DNA from: Knoxdaviesia capensis
Taxonomy: Eukaryota > Ascomycota > Sordariomycetes > Microascales > Gondwanamycetaceae
NCBI GenBank assembly: GCA_001510575.1
Contig: LNGK01000002.1
Location: 2,468,144 to 2,532,143, forward strand
DNA length: 64,000 nt
Direction: 5' to 3'
The position numbers were made by a program, and so were the translations under genes. The notes beneath the pieces were generated by a model that was not told where the DNA came from, made no database searches, and worked only from the letters and a program-made list of their open reading frames with translations. Shown piece after piece: positions 43,874-54,395 of this stretch (position 1 is the stretch's first letter; each line of letters begins with the position of its first letter).

Positions 43874-44552
43874 GTATACTCACCAGGTGCACTACATACT
43901 ACACATACTACTCTCTGCTGTTGGCCTGCCACTCATCCGATATTTCAGGATCACCCCCCAGGAACTGTCCCCAGGCCCGTTTGGAGGGGCGCTTAACCCG
44001 AGCCATGGCGGACTGGGTGTTGTGGCTCAGAGACCTGGATGTAATCTTGCGACCGTATTTCCAAGGCCAATGAAGGTCTTGCCGGCGGCCTGGTGGAGAG
44101 ATTACGATGGCCTTATCATCGTGTGGTGGTGCATGCAGAAAACTTCAGAGCGGGAAGAGGCATCCCGCATATTCTTCCTTCTTGCATCCTAGCATTCTAA
44201 TTTTCTTCCGCGTTTCTCTTCTCTCATCTCCTCTATCTCGTTTGAGGTCCAAATCTCCCCGAATCACATAATCTTCTTCAATCTCTTACTAGATATCTGC
44301 AGACCCGACTCTTCTCTCCTGCTCCCATAATATATCCTGTTTATATTCGTGTTTCCACCTGTCCTACCTCCTTCTCTTCGTCGTCTTACTCACAACTTGA
44401 TCTTGCATCTACTTTCATCAGTTCTTCCTCATTTGGGTCCATTCCGCTGGGCATGATTTTGCATATGTGAGTCTACCGACCACCACATATCGGCGTTGCT
44501 CATACTGACTTCCCCTAGAATGCATCGGCCTAAAGCCTTCACCCACTTATAG
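42371..44552. other. Intergenic region with CT microsatellite
   Basis: This contains the DBP5 3' UTR and then the upstream region of the CFEM-like gene, with a CT tract at about 43831-43873. The leader just before 44553 is pyrimidine-rich. A short upstream ATG frame at 44453 ends quickly. No coding exon is supported. Confidence 0.6.
43831..43873. repeat. (CT)n microsatellite
   Basis: CT units interrupted once by GT. Confidence 0.95.
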
Positions 44553-46827
44553 ATGGTTGGGAGAATGGCCCTTGGGCCTCTCTACTCGAAGCTGATCTGG
44601 ATATTCGTTCTTCCATCACTCACCTCAGCAGCATCGTGCCAAGCTCCCAGTCTCTCCTCATTACCCGGCGATATCTCAGCCTTTGTCCCAGACTGTGCAA
44701 AATCATGCCTCCTCTCATTCATCAACGCCGATCTCGATGTCAACAAGTGCTCTCAGAGCCCAGATCGATCATGTCTGTGCTCACAAACTGGCCTGCATGG
44801 TCTAACCCTGGGAGAGGGAGCACTGCAGTGCTTGAGGGTTCAAGAGACACTCGGAGGGTGTAGTTTCGCAGATATCGACAGTAAGTCTAACCCTCATGCC
44901 CAAGGCAGCATGGCTTCGAACCAGCGAGGTCGCAGTACTCACATATCCTCAAATTACAGACACAGCTAGCAAGCGAGCCTACTTCATGTGCCAACAGATA
45001 TCCGGGGCAGTAACACCGACAAACACAAGAATCTTCGCCACCCTTCCAGCGTCCAGCTTAATTACAGTAACAAGAACAAAAACCGTCACCGAATCCTCGG
45101 TGTCTTCGACAAAGTGCACACCACCTTCGTCCACAGCAACAAGCACACACACATCTCTTCCTTCATCATCGCTCTCTTCAGCATCTTCACCCTCTTTAAG
45201 CACGTCAACATCCACTTCCACATCATCAACCTCGACGACATCATCACCTCCCACACTGATAACCTCCTCGCCAATCCCATTTATCATCCCGCCTTCACCC
45301 TCGGCTGCAACATCATCTCCGCCAACCGACAAAGACGGCCAGACCAAAGACGGCAGCAAACAGGCCGACAACGGCAGCCCCGACGACCCACCCACACTAG
45401 CCATCGGCCAGATCGTCGGTCTCGCGGCCGGAATCCTCGCGGCTATATGCTTGGCACTGCTGGCGATCTGCTGCGCGCGTAGACGGCGGCGGCGCTTCGT
45501 GCTGAGTCCATCCGAAGAGTATAGTCCCGAGAAGCACGACATTCTCGGCCCTGTCCCTCCCCACGTCAGAGCCGGAGGATCGTATACCACTCTCGAAATC
45601 TCTGCGCCAATCCATGCTCCCACGTCCTATCGGGGTGAGGCTCCGAAAGAGTTCCCGCTCGGTGCGTTCAAGCCGATCGAACGGGCCCCGATCCGACAGG
45701 CTGAGACAGTTCAGGAAACATCCTTGGCTGCCGAGCGCGTACAGCTGAACAAGCCTCTTCCAAGTCCGCCCCGGGAGCCCCGGACAACACCGCAGCTAAA
45801 ACCCCCACCTTTAATGATAACGATTCCTAAACCACGCTCACCGGCAGTCAAGAAGAACCAGGACCCGCCAGTAGTAGCAACACCTCCACCGGCAAAGAGC
45901 ACTCCACCAGCAAGGAGCAGCCCTCGGCCTGTACCATTCCCCAGTCCCCAGCCAGTGCCGGTGAACACTTCTCAACCAGCCCCATTCAGCAATCCGCAGC
46001 CGCTACCCTTTGGCAGCTCTAGACCCCAACCGTCACAGCCCGCAATAACGCAAATCGCCCCAGCATCGATCGTGCAGTCCATGCGGCTCGTCCCCCAACC
46101 CTTCGAGCCGCAATCCCGCTCACGCGACCGCGAGAGCCTGATGACCGAGTTCGAGGAAGACACCATCTCCAGCGCCACCACGACGCAGATCTGGCGCCCG
46201 CCGTCAGAAAGCCTGAAACTGTCGGGCCAGTTCTACATCGCCGACAAGAACGGCAACTGGGTGCTCAGCGATCGCCGGCGGAGCACGCTGAACGGATCGG
46301 AAGTCGGCGCCATGTCGATCACGTCCGTCACGTCCAGTGACTTCCCCGCGCCGCTGGCCGTGCCATCCCAGCGCCGGTCGGTGTCTGGTCCGGCGGCTGT
46401 GGCTTCGGTTTCCACTACGTCTGGGAGCGCTAGCCAGCAGTCTGGGCAGTTACGGCCTTTTGCTCCGGTTCGGCCCCCGCCATCGGCGTTGCGGAGGTAC
46501 GGCCCGGGCGTCGAGTCCCAGACGGCGAGAGGCTACGGCCGGGGTGGAGACGGGCCGGGGGGCCGCAAGCTGAGTGACCCGTTTGTCGACGATCCAGCGC
46601 TGTCTCCAGTGACCGAATCCCCCGAGTCGAGAAAACTGGGTGGTGGGTCTCCTCCAGAAAGCAACGGCCGGAACTTCCAGCCATCGCCGCTGTCGGGCTA
46701 CAGCGTACGGAAATTCGACTGGCAGAGGCCTGAGCGACAACAACCACCACCGCAGTCACAATCACAACAGGGCCAACCTCAGGAGTTCTTGAGTGCGTGG
46801 TACCCGCAACAACAGCAGCAACAACTA

Positions 46828-46863
<36 letters not shown>

Positions 46864-47088
46864 GAATGGCGGCCACAGCCTTCGAACCGGCCTCAGTACC
46901 CGCAATACGTGAACATGCCGCCGTTCCCAGACCCCAACGCCCAGCTTGTTCTCCCGCCAAACTCACGCTGGGCCAACCGGGGCCGAGCCTCACCACAGAA
47001 CTGGGGGCCTGAGCCCCAGGCCGGTGCCGCGTCGTTGAAGCTCATGCCGCAGCGGCGCGGCGACGAGTTATTCCTCGACTTCCAGTAA
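44553..47088 (+). CDS. CFEM-like single-pass membrane protein with polyQ/proline-rich tail
   Basis: Exons are 44553-44880 and 44960-47088, giving 818 aa; the intron is GTAAGT...CAG (79 bp). The N-terminus is a signal peptide (LIWIFVLPSLTSA). A cysteine-rich ectodomain follows to about residue 125, with VPDCAKSC, NKCSQSPDRSCLCS, LQC, GGC and YFMC. This resembles the 8-Cys CFEM module; the last Cys is encoded after the intron. Residues 140-250 are a Ser/Thr/Pro mucin-like stalk. About 253-277 is one membrane helix (IVGLAAGILAAICLALLAIC) followed at once by RRRRRR. The long tail is Pro-rich with PxxP motifs and a polyQ block at about 724-744. It ends RRGDELFLDFQ, a tail I associate with fungal membrane proteins of this layout. 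This is the architecture of a cell-wall or haem/surface sensor; function is inferred. ATG 44568 is an alternative start. Confidence 0.85.
46804..46863 (+). repeat. CAG/CAA coding repeat (polyQ)
   Basis: About 19 CAG/CAA codons, interrupted by one CTA (Leu), within the cytoplasmic tail of the CFEM-like protein. The pure CAG core is likely length-variable. Confidence 0.95.
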
Positions 47089-50000
47089 TGTGTGGTGGGA
47101 GTCACCTTTTTCTTTTTTTCTATGGTGCCCTGGGCTAGGGCGTGTACTTGATTCATGAGCTATATACCATTCAAAGCATACATCTGCTTTTTCGTTCTCT
47201 TTCCATGCCTTTTCTTCCATTTTTGTTCATATTCACCATCTTCGTTGCATCTATGCATCATCATTTTACCCTCCTTTACGTTTTCTTTTCTTTTCTGCTT
47301 TTTTCTGTTCTTTTCTTTTTTTTTTGTTAGTTCTAGGGCGAGTGGAGGCATCTTCATGGCGTAGATCCGGGAACTTCTGTATGATACTTATTTTCTTTTC
47401 AACTTTACATATTCTGATAATATATGCAGAACCTTGACATATAACCTGCAACGGCACTCCAACTGATCTTAAGCTTCAACTCTTAACAACACGTGCAGAA
47501 GAAGCACGAATCGTTTACGCTGTGGAGTCCCGTAGCCGGGAGTTGTCTACCAATGCACAACTTTGTCACGAGGGGGCAGTATCACCGTACAACATCACTT
47601 GGAAACTACGCCACGCTCCACGGCCATTTCGGTACATGTTGGCTGGCCGCAGCATCCTCGTCAGACTTGCAGAACGATATAGCTTGTCACATTTCCCTGC
47701 TTCCACCTGGAATGGTGTGAAGCCGAGATCTAGCCAGGCCGTCTCGGCAGTGCCGAGGACATGCCATCACCGGTGATCTGTGCCGGCGAACCAGACACGA
47801 CTTTCACGTCTTCTCAGCTTGGTGCTTTGCCGGCAGATATGTCTGCATCTAGATAGTCGGATGACTGGCTGATCCACTAGTAGCCGTCTAGAAAGCCTGA
47901 AGCCGTTATTTATAACACGGCTTTGCCAGCGCATTGCAGGACTCAAGCCGCAGTGAATGGCATTGAGGGAGGGTGGCGCTTTCGTTTTCTGCAAAGCTCA
48001 CCATGGATGGATACACGACGAGTCAGAGAGCACTATATCTGTGGTCCCCCAGAGTTTCGCTCCAAACCTCTCGTGCAGCCGTGGTTGGCCGGACTCGCGG
48101 TTCACAAAGGAGGAGATGAAAGTCGCTCGATGGCAAATCAGCTGATGAAACGCAGTTCATGTAAGCGTAGCACCACTTTTAGGGCCTTTGTACGAGGGCA
48201 GATCTGTTCATGGAAGATATTGATCGCTCTGTTATGTCTCTAGAAACCCGCATGGCTGTGAAGAGGGTTCGGCCCATACTAGATCAGAGAGGCCGTATAT
48301 GTACTGATGGTGTGGTTCGTTGATGCAGGAGAATAGGAGAATAGGAGAATAAGGGACTTCCGGTCACCAAGAGTGTAACTAAAAGGAAAGTTCGTCGGCA
48401 TTGACTCACATTGGTCGAGACAATACGACCAGACTGTTAGGCCTCCTTGTGTACCCGAACTGTTCCGGCTTCCTTATCAGGCTGGATTCTACGGGATCAG
48501 ACATGTTGTGTCCCTAAAGGCCAACATTCTGTCCGCGTATTATCTCAATTTTCACAGAACCCGGATATAGCCGCTCGTCGTCCACTGCATTTGTGAACCG
48601 ACCGGTCGTTAGCTGTGAGAATACGAGGTTGTTCAAGGGCAGGCAACATGTAAGGGCCCGACAACAATGCTGTCCGATGATCATTTCGAGTCTGCTGAGT
48701 TCCTGGAAGATTTTGTTGCTAGGCGTCACGGCACAAGCTGAGCACCAATGCCGGATTCAAATTTATACGGTTCCGTTGTACAGTGCTCTGATTTTGGCCG
48801 AGATTAGCTGAGGATCTGTTGTGTTCCCAGGCACTTGCGGAGCAGGTCTATCACATTCCTCGGGCTGTATATACAGGAGAGACAGGAGAGGCTGTGTCGG
48901 GATGTGGTCTGTAGAACAATGACCAGTGAATATCAAGGGCAGCCCTAAGGAGCATCGAGCGGTTCAAGATCACCAGCCCTAACCCTAAGTGTATCCAACT
49001 ACACTACGAGCCTATCAGTCTCTTAGCTAAAACACTTACCGAGCCGTTATGCTCATCCAGGATCATCAGCCCTACTCAACCTCCTGGCGCCGGCATATAA
49101 ATAGACTGATGCCAGGGAGCGCCACAACTGCACAACTGCACGTAGCCTGCAGTCACCTGAAGTCACAGCTGGCTACATGAGGACGTTTCAGCAGCTTATC
49201 ACAGCACACGGACTAGCAAAAGGCCACATGGAAAAGAGTGTATGTGATATACTACTCCTTCTAGTATAGCATAGATGTCATCTATAGAACGGTATAGTCT
49301 ATTATCGGGGTTGATGGCTGAAGCCCTGAGGAACAAGTGCGGATGAAAAGCGGCCCAGGAAACGCCTGGAGATCAGAGATAGGAAGAATATATTGACCAA
49401 GAGTATCATTCTCTCAGCCAAACCACCTACCCAACCGCTATGTTCATCCCATGATTATCAGCCCTACTCCACCTCCTGACGCCGGCATACTAATAGACTG
49501 ATGTCAGCACGGACTTCCCTGAGCGCCACAACTACACGGAGCCTCCAGTCACCTGCAGGCATAGCTGGCTGTATGAGGACGTTTCAGTGGCACATTATAG
49601 CACACGGACTCATAAAAGGTTAAATGTGAGAGAATGTTTTTACTATTCAATTCCTTCTAGGATAGCATGGACATCGTCTATAGTACGGCATAGTCTGTTA
49701 TCGGGGTGAATGGCTGAAGCCCAAAAGAACAAGAACGGATGAAAAGCGGCCTAGTAAACGCCTGGAGATTAGGGTTGGGAAGAATGCTTTGACCAAGGGG
49801 ATGAATTGCTCGTAAATTTGCACCCCCAAGTTAGATGCAAGGTGGCCGTGAAAATCCTTGACCGCGTTCCGAACACGGGCCGCAGAAAACGAAACTTCAA
49901 ACGCGGTTTGCTAGTATGATTTGTGCCGTTTGCTTGACTGACACTTTTGCGTCCCTTGGAAAGACGTAGTGAGAGTAAATGCATAGTATTGGTTTCGATA

Positions 50001-52307
50001 GAAAAGACATTGTGACCAAGAGGAAGCATATCGACCTTCTTCCAAGCTCACTCTATTTACAGCTTCTAAACCTACCTGTACACAGCATCACGTCGTCTGT
50101 ACAACGCAAAACACGGCTGAAGCAACGAGGCGTGAGGCTTGCACCATCAGTGAATTTTCTCTTTCTCGTCAACCTTGTTAGGTTTCCCTTTCTGTCTTTT
50201 TTTTTTCGGGATTGTTCCAGTAGTGACCTGCACGGGAAGAGAAGGCTTGCTGACTTCCCGGAGACGACAACAAGGTTCGGCCTTTCGAAAATCGGCGTGT
50301 TTCTGGTTGCCGAGGTTTTCTGTCTGTGAGATGCTGTTGCCACTACGGCCAGATTGGACACCGGACGACCTGATTTTCCCGGTATATCGCCTCCGTGGAC
50401 GGCTGTCGGACTTCTCAGGTTGGTGGCTGCACCTCACTGCCCTGATACGCCGCGGGCAGGACTCTCACCTATGCATATAGCACATGCACACAGAGACGAC
50501 AGGAACATTGACCGATAGAAGTCTACTACCAGCCCTCTTCCACTATTCACCAAACTCATGTTCCAGAACAACACAGGTCTAGCGCCCGCTGGGCCCCAAA
50601 TACCCAAGAGTGACCGCTGTGCCGCTGCCCTGTCCGCCAGCCACGGTCCAAACGCCGCCTGTGCAACACCACAAATCTCCACTACATACTGCATTGGGAA
50701 TTCTAAGACTTGCAGAAGCAGATATCACAGTGTGACGGTGAGTACAGATAAGTCCCTGGTTGGCTGGATGACCCGCTCGTCCCGTTATGGCATCTGGTTC
50801 CCCTACCAGGAGACCGTCGTTCGGGTTCTCAGCTGTTACGCCTATCCCGCTGGCCCTCTCTGGCTCTCCAGAACCGGAAACCGACGCGATGTGTGCACGG
50901 AACATCACTGACCTAAGGGCAGATGGAGGTTGAGCCTCGAGAAAATCTTGACTCTACACTTACTGGGCCTTCCTGCTCCCAGCTCCTGTTTCTGATCCTC
51001 CAAGGCTCTCCGAGCTATGCCTCCCGATTGTGGTTAGACCTCGGACTTCCGGCCCGTTGGTAGTGCTACTCGTCCTGCGGCCAAGACCGCCGTGTTGTCA
51101 CTTTACTTCCAATGTTTCTGCAAACTAGCATGGAACTTTTCCTTTCTTTTGCTCACCACCATGTTTCTTCCTAAATTAGCAGTTGGCCGTGGTGAACAGG
51201 CTCTGTACCTGTCTCTGGCGGGACTTGCAGCAAGTGGGAAATCTTGTTTCTTTTCAGCTTCGGTCTGCTGCCTCTATTCTGCTTGGTACAGTATCGTCCC
51301 TTCAGTTCGTATAAGCCCCTGGGCGTGGAAATGTGTAGAGACAACAGGTGAAGGGATGCTGTTGATGTTCGCCGTCTTTTCATCCCTACTGCAACAATAC
51401 CTTTCTTTGGACTTTTCGGTCAGTCAGTCATTGTTCGGATTGCAGCCTCGAGCTGCACTCGTTCTATTCTGAGCTAGCCCTAGTATGCATCTCCCTCCCC
51501 TCTGTCACACCTCTTCCCTAGCGCTTAGGGCGGAGGGGAGGTCAGAGACATTGATACGGACCTGTATGCCTGGTTCCAGGTGTGGTTATACCGTCCGTCC
51601 TCCCCTCCCCCGTTGAGCACCGCCCGACCACGATACGTGCATATCCTAGGCTCTACGCCCCTCCGCAAAGCTCATCGCCTCACTCTCCTCCCCTTTGGCT
51701 CCTGACGGCCGTGCTCATCTGCAGGCATGTCAAGCCATCTTTCATTGTATTTTCCTTTTTCCTTCTTCCTACCGGTCTAGCTTTGGCTTTCCGGTTGAAA
51801 TCTGGGTGCGGATCCCTTGTCAGCATCGAGCCCCGTCTGTTCGAACAGCGGCCACACTTGGCGAGAGTCTCGTGCGCACCACATGGGCCCCCTCCATGGC
51901 TGATTGTCCACAATCGTTGTGAATATGGGAAGAACACCAGCCCAAGGCCGATCTGCCCGAAGCTACATATATCAGGATGCCCTCCCCCGAGTCCCTGATA
52001 CACTTCCTGAATAGAGGGCAGCATCACGCACTCTCCTTTTCTTCGCTCCCATCGTTCCCTCCGAGTGACTCTTTCGCCGTGGTCGTGAGAGTCTTCTCTC
52101 CCTCTTTTGCCTCTATCTCACATTCGTTCACTCGTTACTTGTCACTCGTTTTCCTAGTCTTCTAGACCCCGTTCGTTAGACACGTTCCCTTACTGCTTTT
52201 CCCCAAGATACCCAATTTGCTGTTCTGCTTCGGTTCTGTCCTTCGCATATCTTACCCTTAGGCTTGTTGATCACTCATTCTGGGAGCGCATCTTGCCTCA
52301 AGTCATC
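47089..52307. other. 5.2-kb gene-free region
   Basis: No coding exon is supported. It includes a triple AGGAGAAT repeat at about 48328-48351, a two-unit telomere-like CCCTAACCCTAA at 48977-48988, and a tandem duplication of about 392 bp (49015-49800). The last 800 bp before 52308 are pyrimidine-rich and probably form the promoter and leader of the oxidase gene. I saw no ATCWGATAA iron-repressor site in the final 350 bp. Confidence 0.6.
49015..49800. repeat. Two-copy tandem duplication, unit about 392 bp
   Basis: Unit 1 (49015-49405) and unit 2 (49406-49800) align end to end. Shared blocks include ATCAGCCCTACTC, GAGGACGTTTCAG, GATGAAAAGCGGCC and TTGACCAA, at offsets of 391-396. Differences are mostly transitions plus a few small indels. 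No coding capacity is visible in either copy. Confidence 0.85.
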
Positions 52308-54395
52308 ATGATACTCTCTCGTTCCGCCGTAATCGCCGCCTTGGCATCCAGTGCCTCCGCTGCTGTTGTTGTCCATGACTGGGAAGCAACCTGGGTGTGG
52401 GCCGCTCCCGATGGATTTGGCCGTCCCGTCATCGGCATCAACGGCCAGTGGCCGTGCCCGGCAATCCGGGCAGAGGTCGGCGACCGTATTGTCGTCAACC
52501 TGACCAACCGGCTGGGAAACCAAACTACCGGTATCCACTGGCACGGTATCAATCAAGTCAGCACCAGCTTCATGGACGGTCCAACCCTGGTCACACAGTG
52601 CCCTCTTGCCCCGAACAATACCATGACTTACTCGTTCACTGTAAGTTGAGACACCTGTGTTGAGCGTCGTGTATGAGTGCTGATACTAATCGATGTGTAT
52701 GATATCATATACATAGGCTGATGAGCCTGGAACCTTCTGGTGTAAGTTTGACTCCCTCATTTCCTCATGAGCGCCCGTACTAACGCCACTTACAGGGCAC
52801 TCCCATGACTTCGGCCAATATCCCGACGGCCTCCGTGGTCCTCTGATCATCGATGACCCCAATGACCCGTATGCGGACCAGTATGATGAGGAATACGTCC
52901 TCACCATCACTGACTGGTATGTCAGCCATCACTTGACTTTCTTTGCTCTCATACCTAACCATGCCAACAGGTTCCACACTCAATCCGTCCCGTTGATGCA
53001 GGCCATGCTCGTGCCCAGCAACACCCGTGGAGCTCCGCCTTCACCGGACAGCATTGTGCTGAACGAGGGCAAAAGCAGCGAGTACCCGTTTGTGAAGGGC
53101 AAGAACTACCGGTTCCGCATCATCAACTTCTCGGCCTTTGCATCCGCCATGATCCACATGGACTCGCACGACATGAACGTCATCATGATTGACTCGGCCT
53201 ATGTTACCCGCCAGATCACCTACCAGCTCCGCATAACACCTGGCCAGAGATACGATGTCATTGTCGAGGCTATCGACCGCGACCACGGTAACTTCCCGTT
53301 CCTGGTGGCGCTTGATCAGAACCGTGACTGGACTGTCACGGCTGCGGTCCCGCCGGTCACATGGAACTACAACGCCACTGGCTACTTGATCATGGATGAG
53401 GCTGCCCCCAAGAAAACCGACGTTGTTGACGTCTGGCGTCCGTTCGACGATGCTCACTTCAAGCCCCTCCCGGGTCATGGCATCGACACTGTTCTTCCCA
53501 GCCCGGACGTCACCATCATCATGAACTTGGACCCCTGCACTGATTCCCACGGAATCCGGAGGTAAGACCTATGCGAGTCTGTTCCCCCGCCTATAGAGCC
53601 ATAACTAACAGTGTGCCTTCTTTGAACAGACTGTGCATTAATGGAAACCCCTATGTTCCGCAGAGAGTGCCTAGCCTGTACACCGCCGCTACCACCGGCG
53701 AGAACAACACCGATCCCGCAGTCTATGGCAGCGTGAACCCCTTCATTGTGAACACCGGCGCTGTTGTTGACATCGTGGTGAACAACCGCGACCCGACTAT
53801 CCATGCCGTCCACTTGCACGGCCACCACTTCCAGGTCCTGGAGCGCGTGTCGTCCGGCCAGGGCGACTGGGCCGGCCATGCCCCGCGCGCCACCCAGCCG
53901 CCGCGCCGGGACACTGTGGCCGTGATGGGCGCCGCCCACGCCGTGCTGCGCTTCCGCGCCGATAACCCCGGAACTTACCTGTTCCACTGCCACATGGAGT
54001 GGCACGTCGAGCAGGGCTTGACCGCCACTATCATCGAGGGCCCCGAGCAGCTCCGGTCTATTGCCATCCCTGAAGACCACAAGGCTGCCTGCATGGCTGC
54101 GGGTGTGCCGGTCATGGGTAATGCTGGTGGCAATGCAGTGGACCACTTCGACACTTCAAACTATAATACCGAGCCTAAGGCTTCATACTACGGGTAAGTT
54201 AGCTTCCTTGGTGGATGTCCCCCGCTTGCCGCGGACCCGCCGACAAGTGCCGGGTATTAGCGAGTGTGCCCCTGGCTCTCTAGACACTGGCTAACCTTGT
54301 TCCTTTTAAACGTCGATTATAGAGCCACTTGGCCCGTTCCTGCGAACCTTCGTCGCAGTATCCGCAGATTCCCCCGCCAGCGTCAGTATGTGTGA
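52308..54395 (+). CDS. Secreted Fet3/Abr1-type multicopper oxidase, 6 exons
   Basis: Exons are 52308-52640, 52717-52741, 52796-52916, 52971-53561, 53630-54193 and 54323-54395, giving 568 aa. Exon 2 is only 25 nt. A signal peptide (MILSRSAVIAALASSASA) precedes three cupredoxin domains. Copper ligands: H77WH79G; WHSHD (H121, H123, formed across intron 2); HAVHLHGHHF (415-424); and FHCHMEWHVEQGL (H476, C477, H478, H482). All are intact. The sequence resembles fungal Fet3 ferroxidases (LFHCHMEWH, NPGTYLFH, PPRRDTV). However, it lacks the C-terminal membrane helix and ends in a basic tail, LRRSIRRFPRQRQYV. At the yeast Fet3 Glu185 iron-site motif (GAEP) this protein reads GAPP (P182). A soluble laccase-like or Abr1-like pigment oxidase is therefore as likely as an iron-uptake ferroxidase. 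No FTR1 gene is adjacent. The last acceptor has an alternative 2 nt downstream that changes the tail. Confidence 0.9.

Noticed and set aside
50558..50911. Possible small secreted cysteine-containing protein on the + strand
   Set aside because: No signal peptide, an overlapping open frame exists on the other strand, and there are no convincing splice partners.
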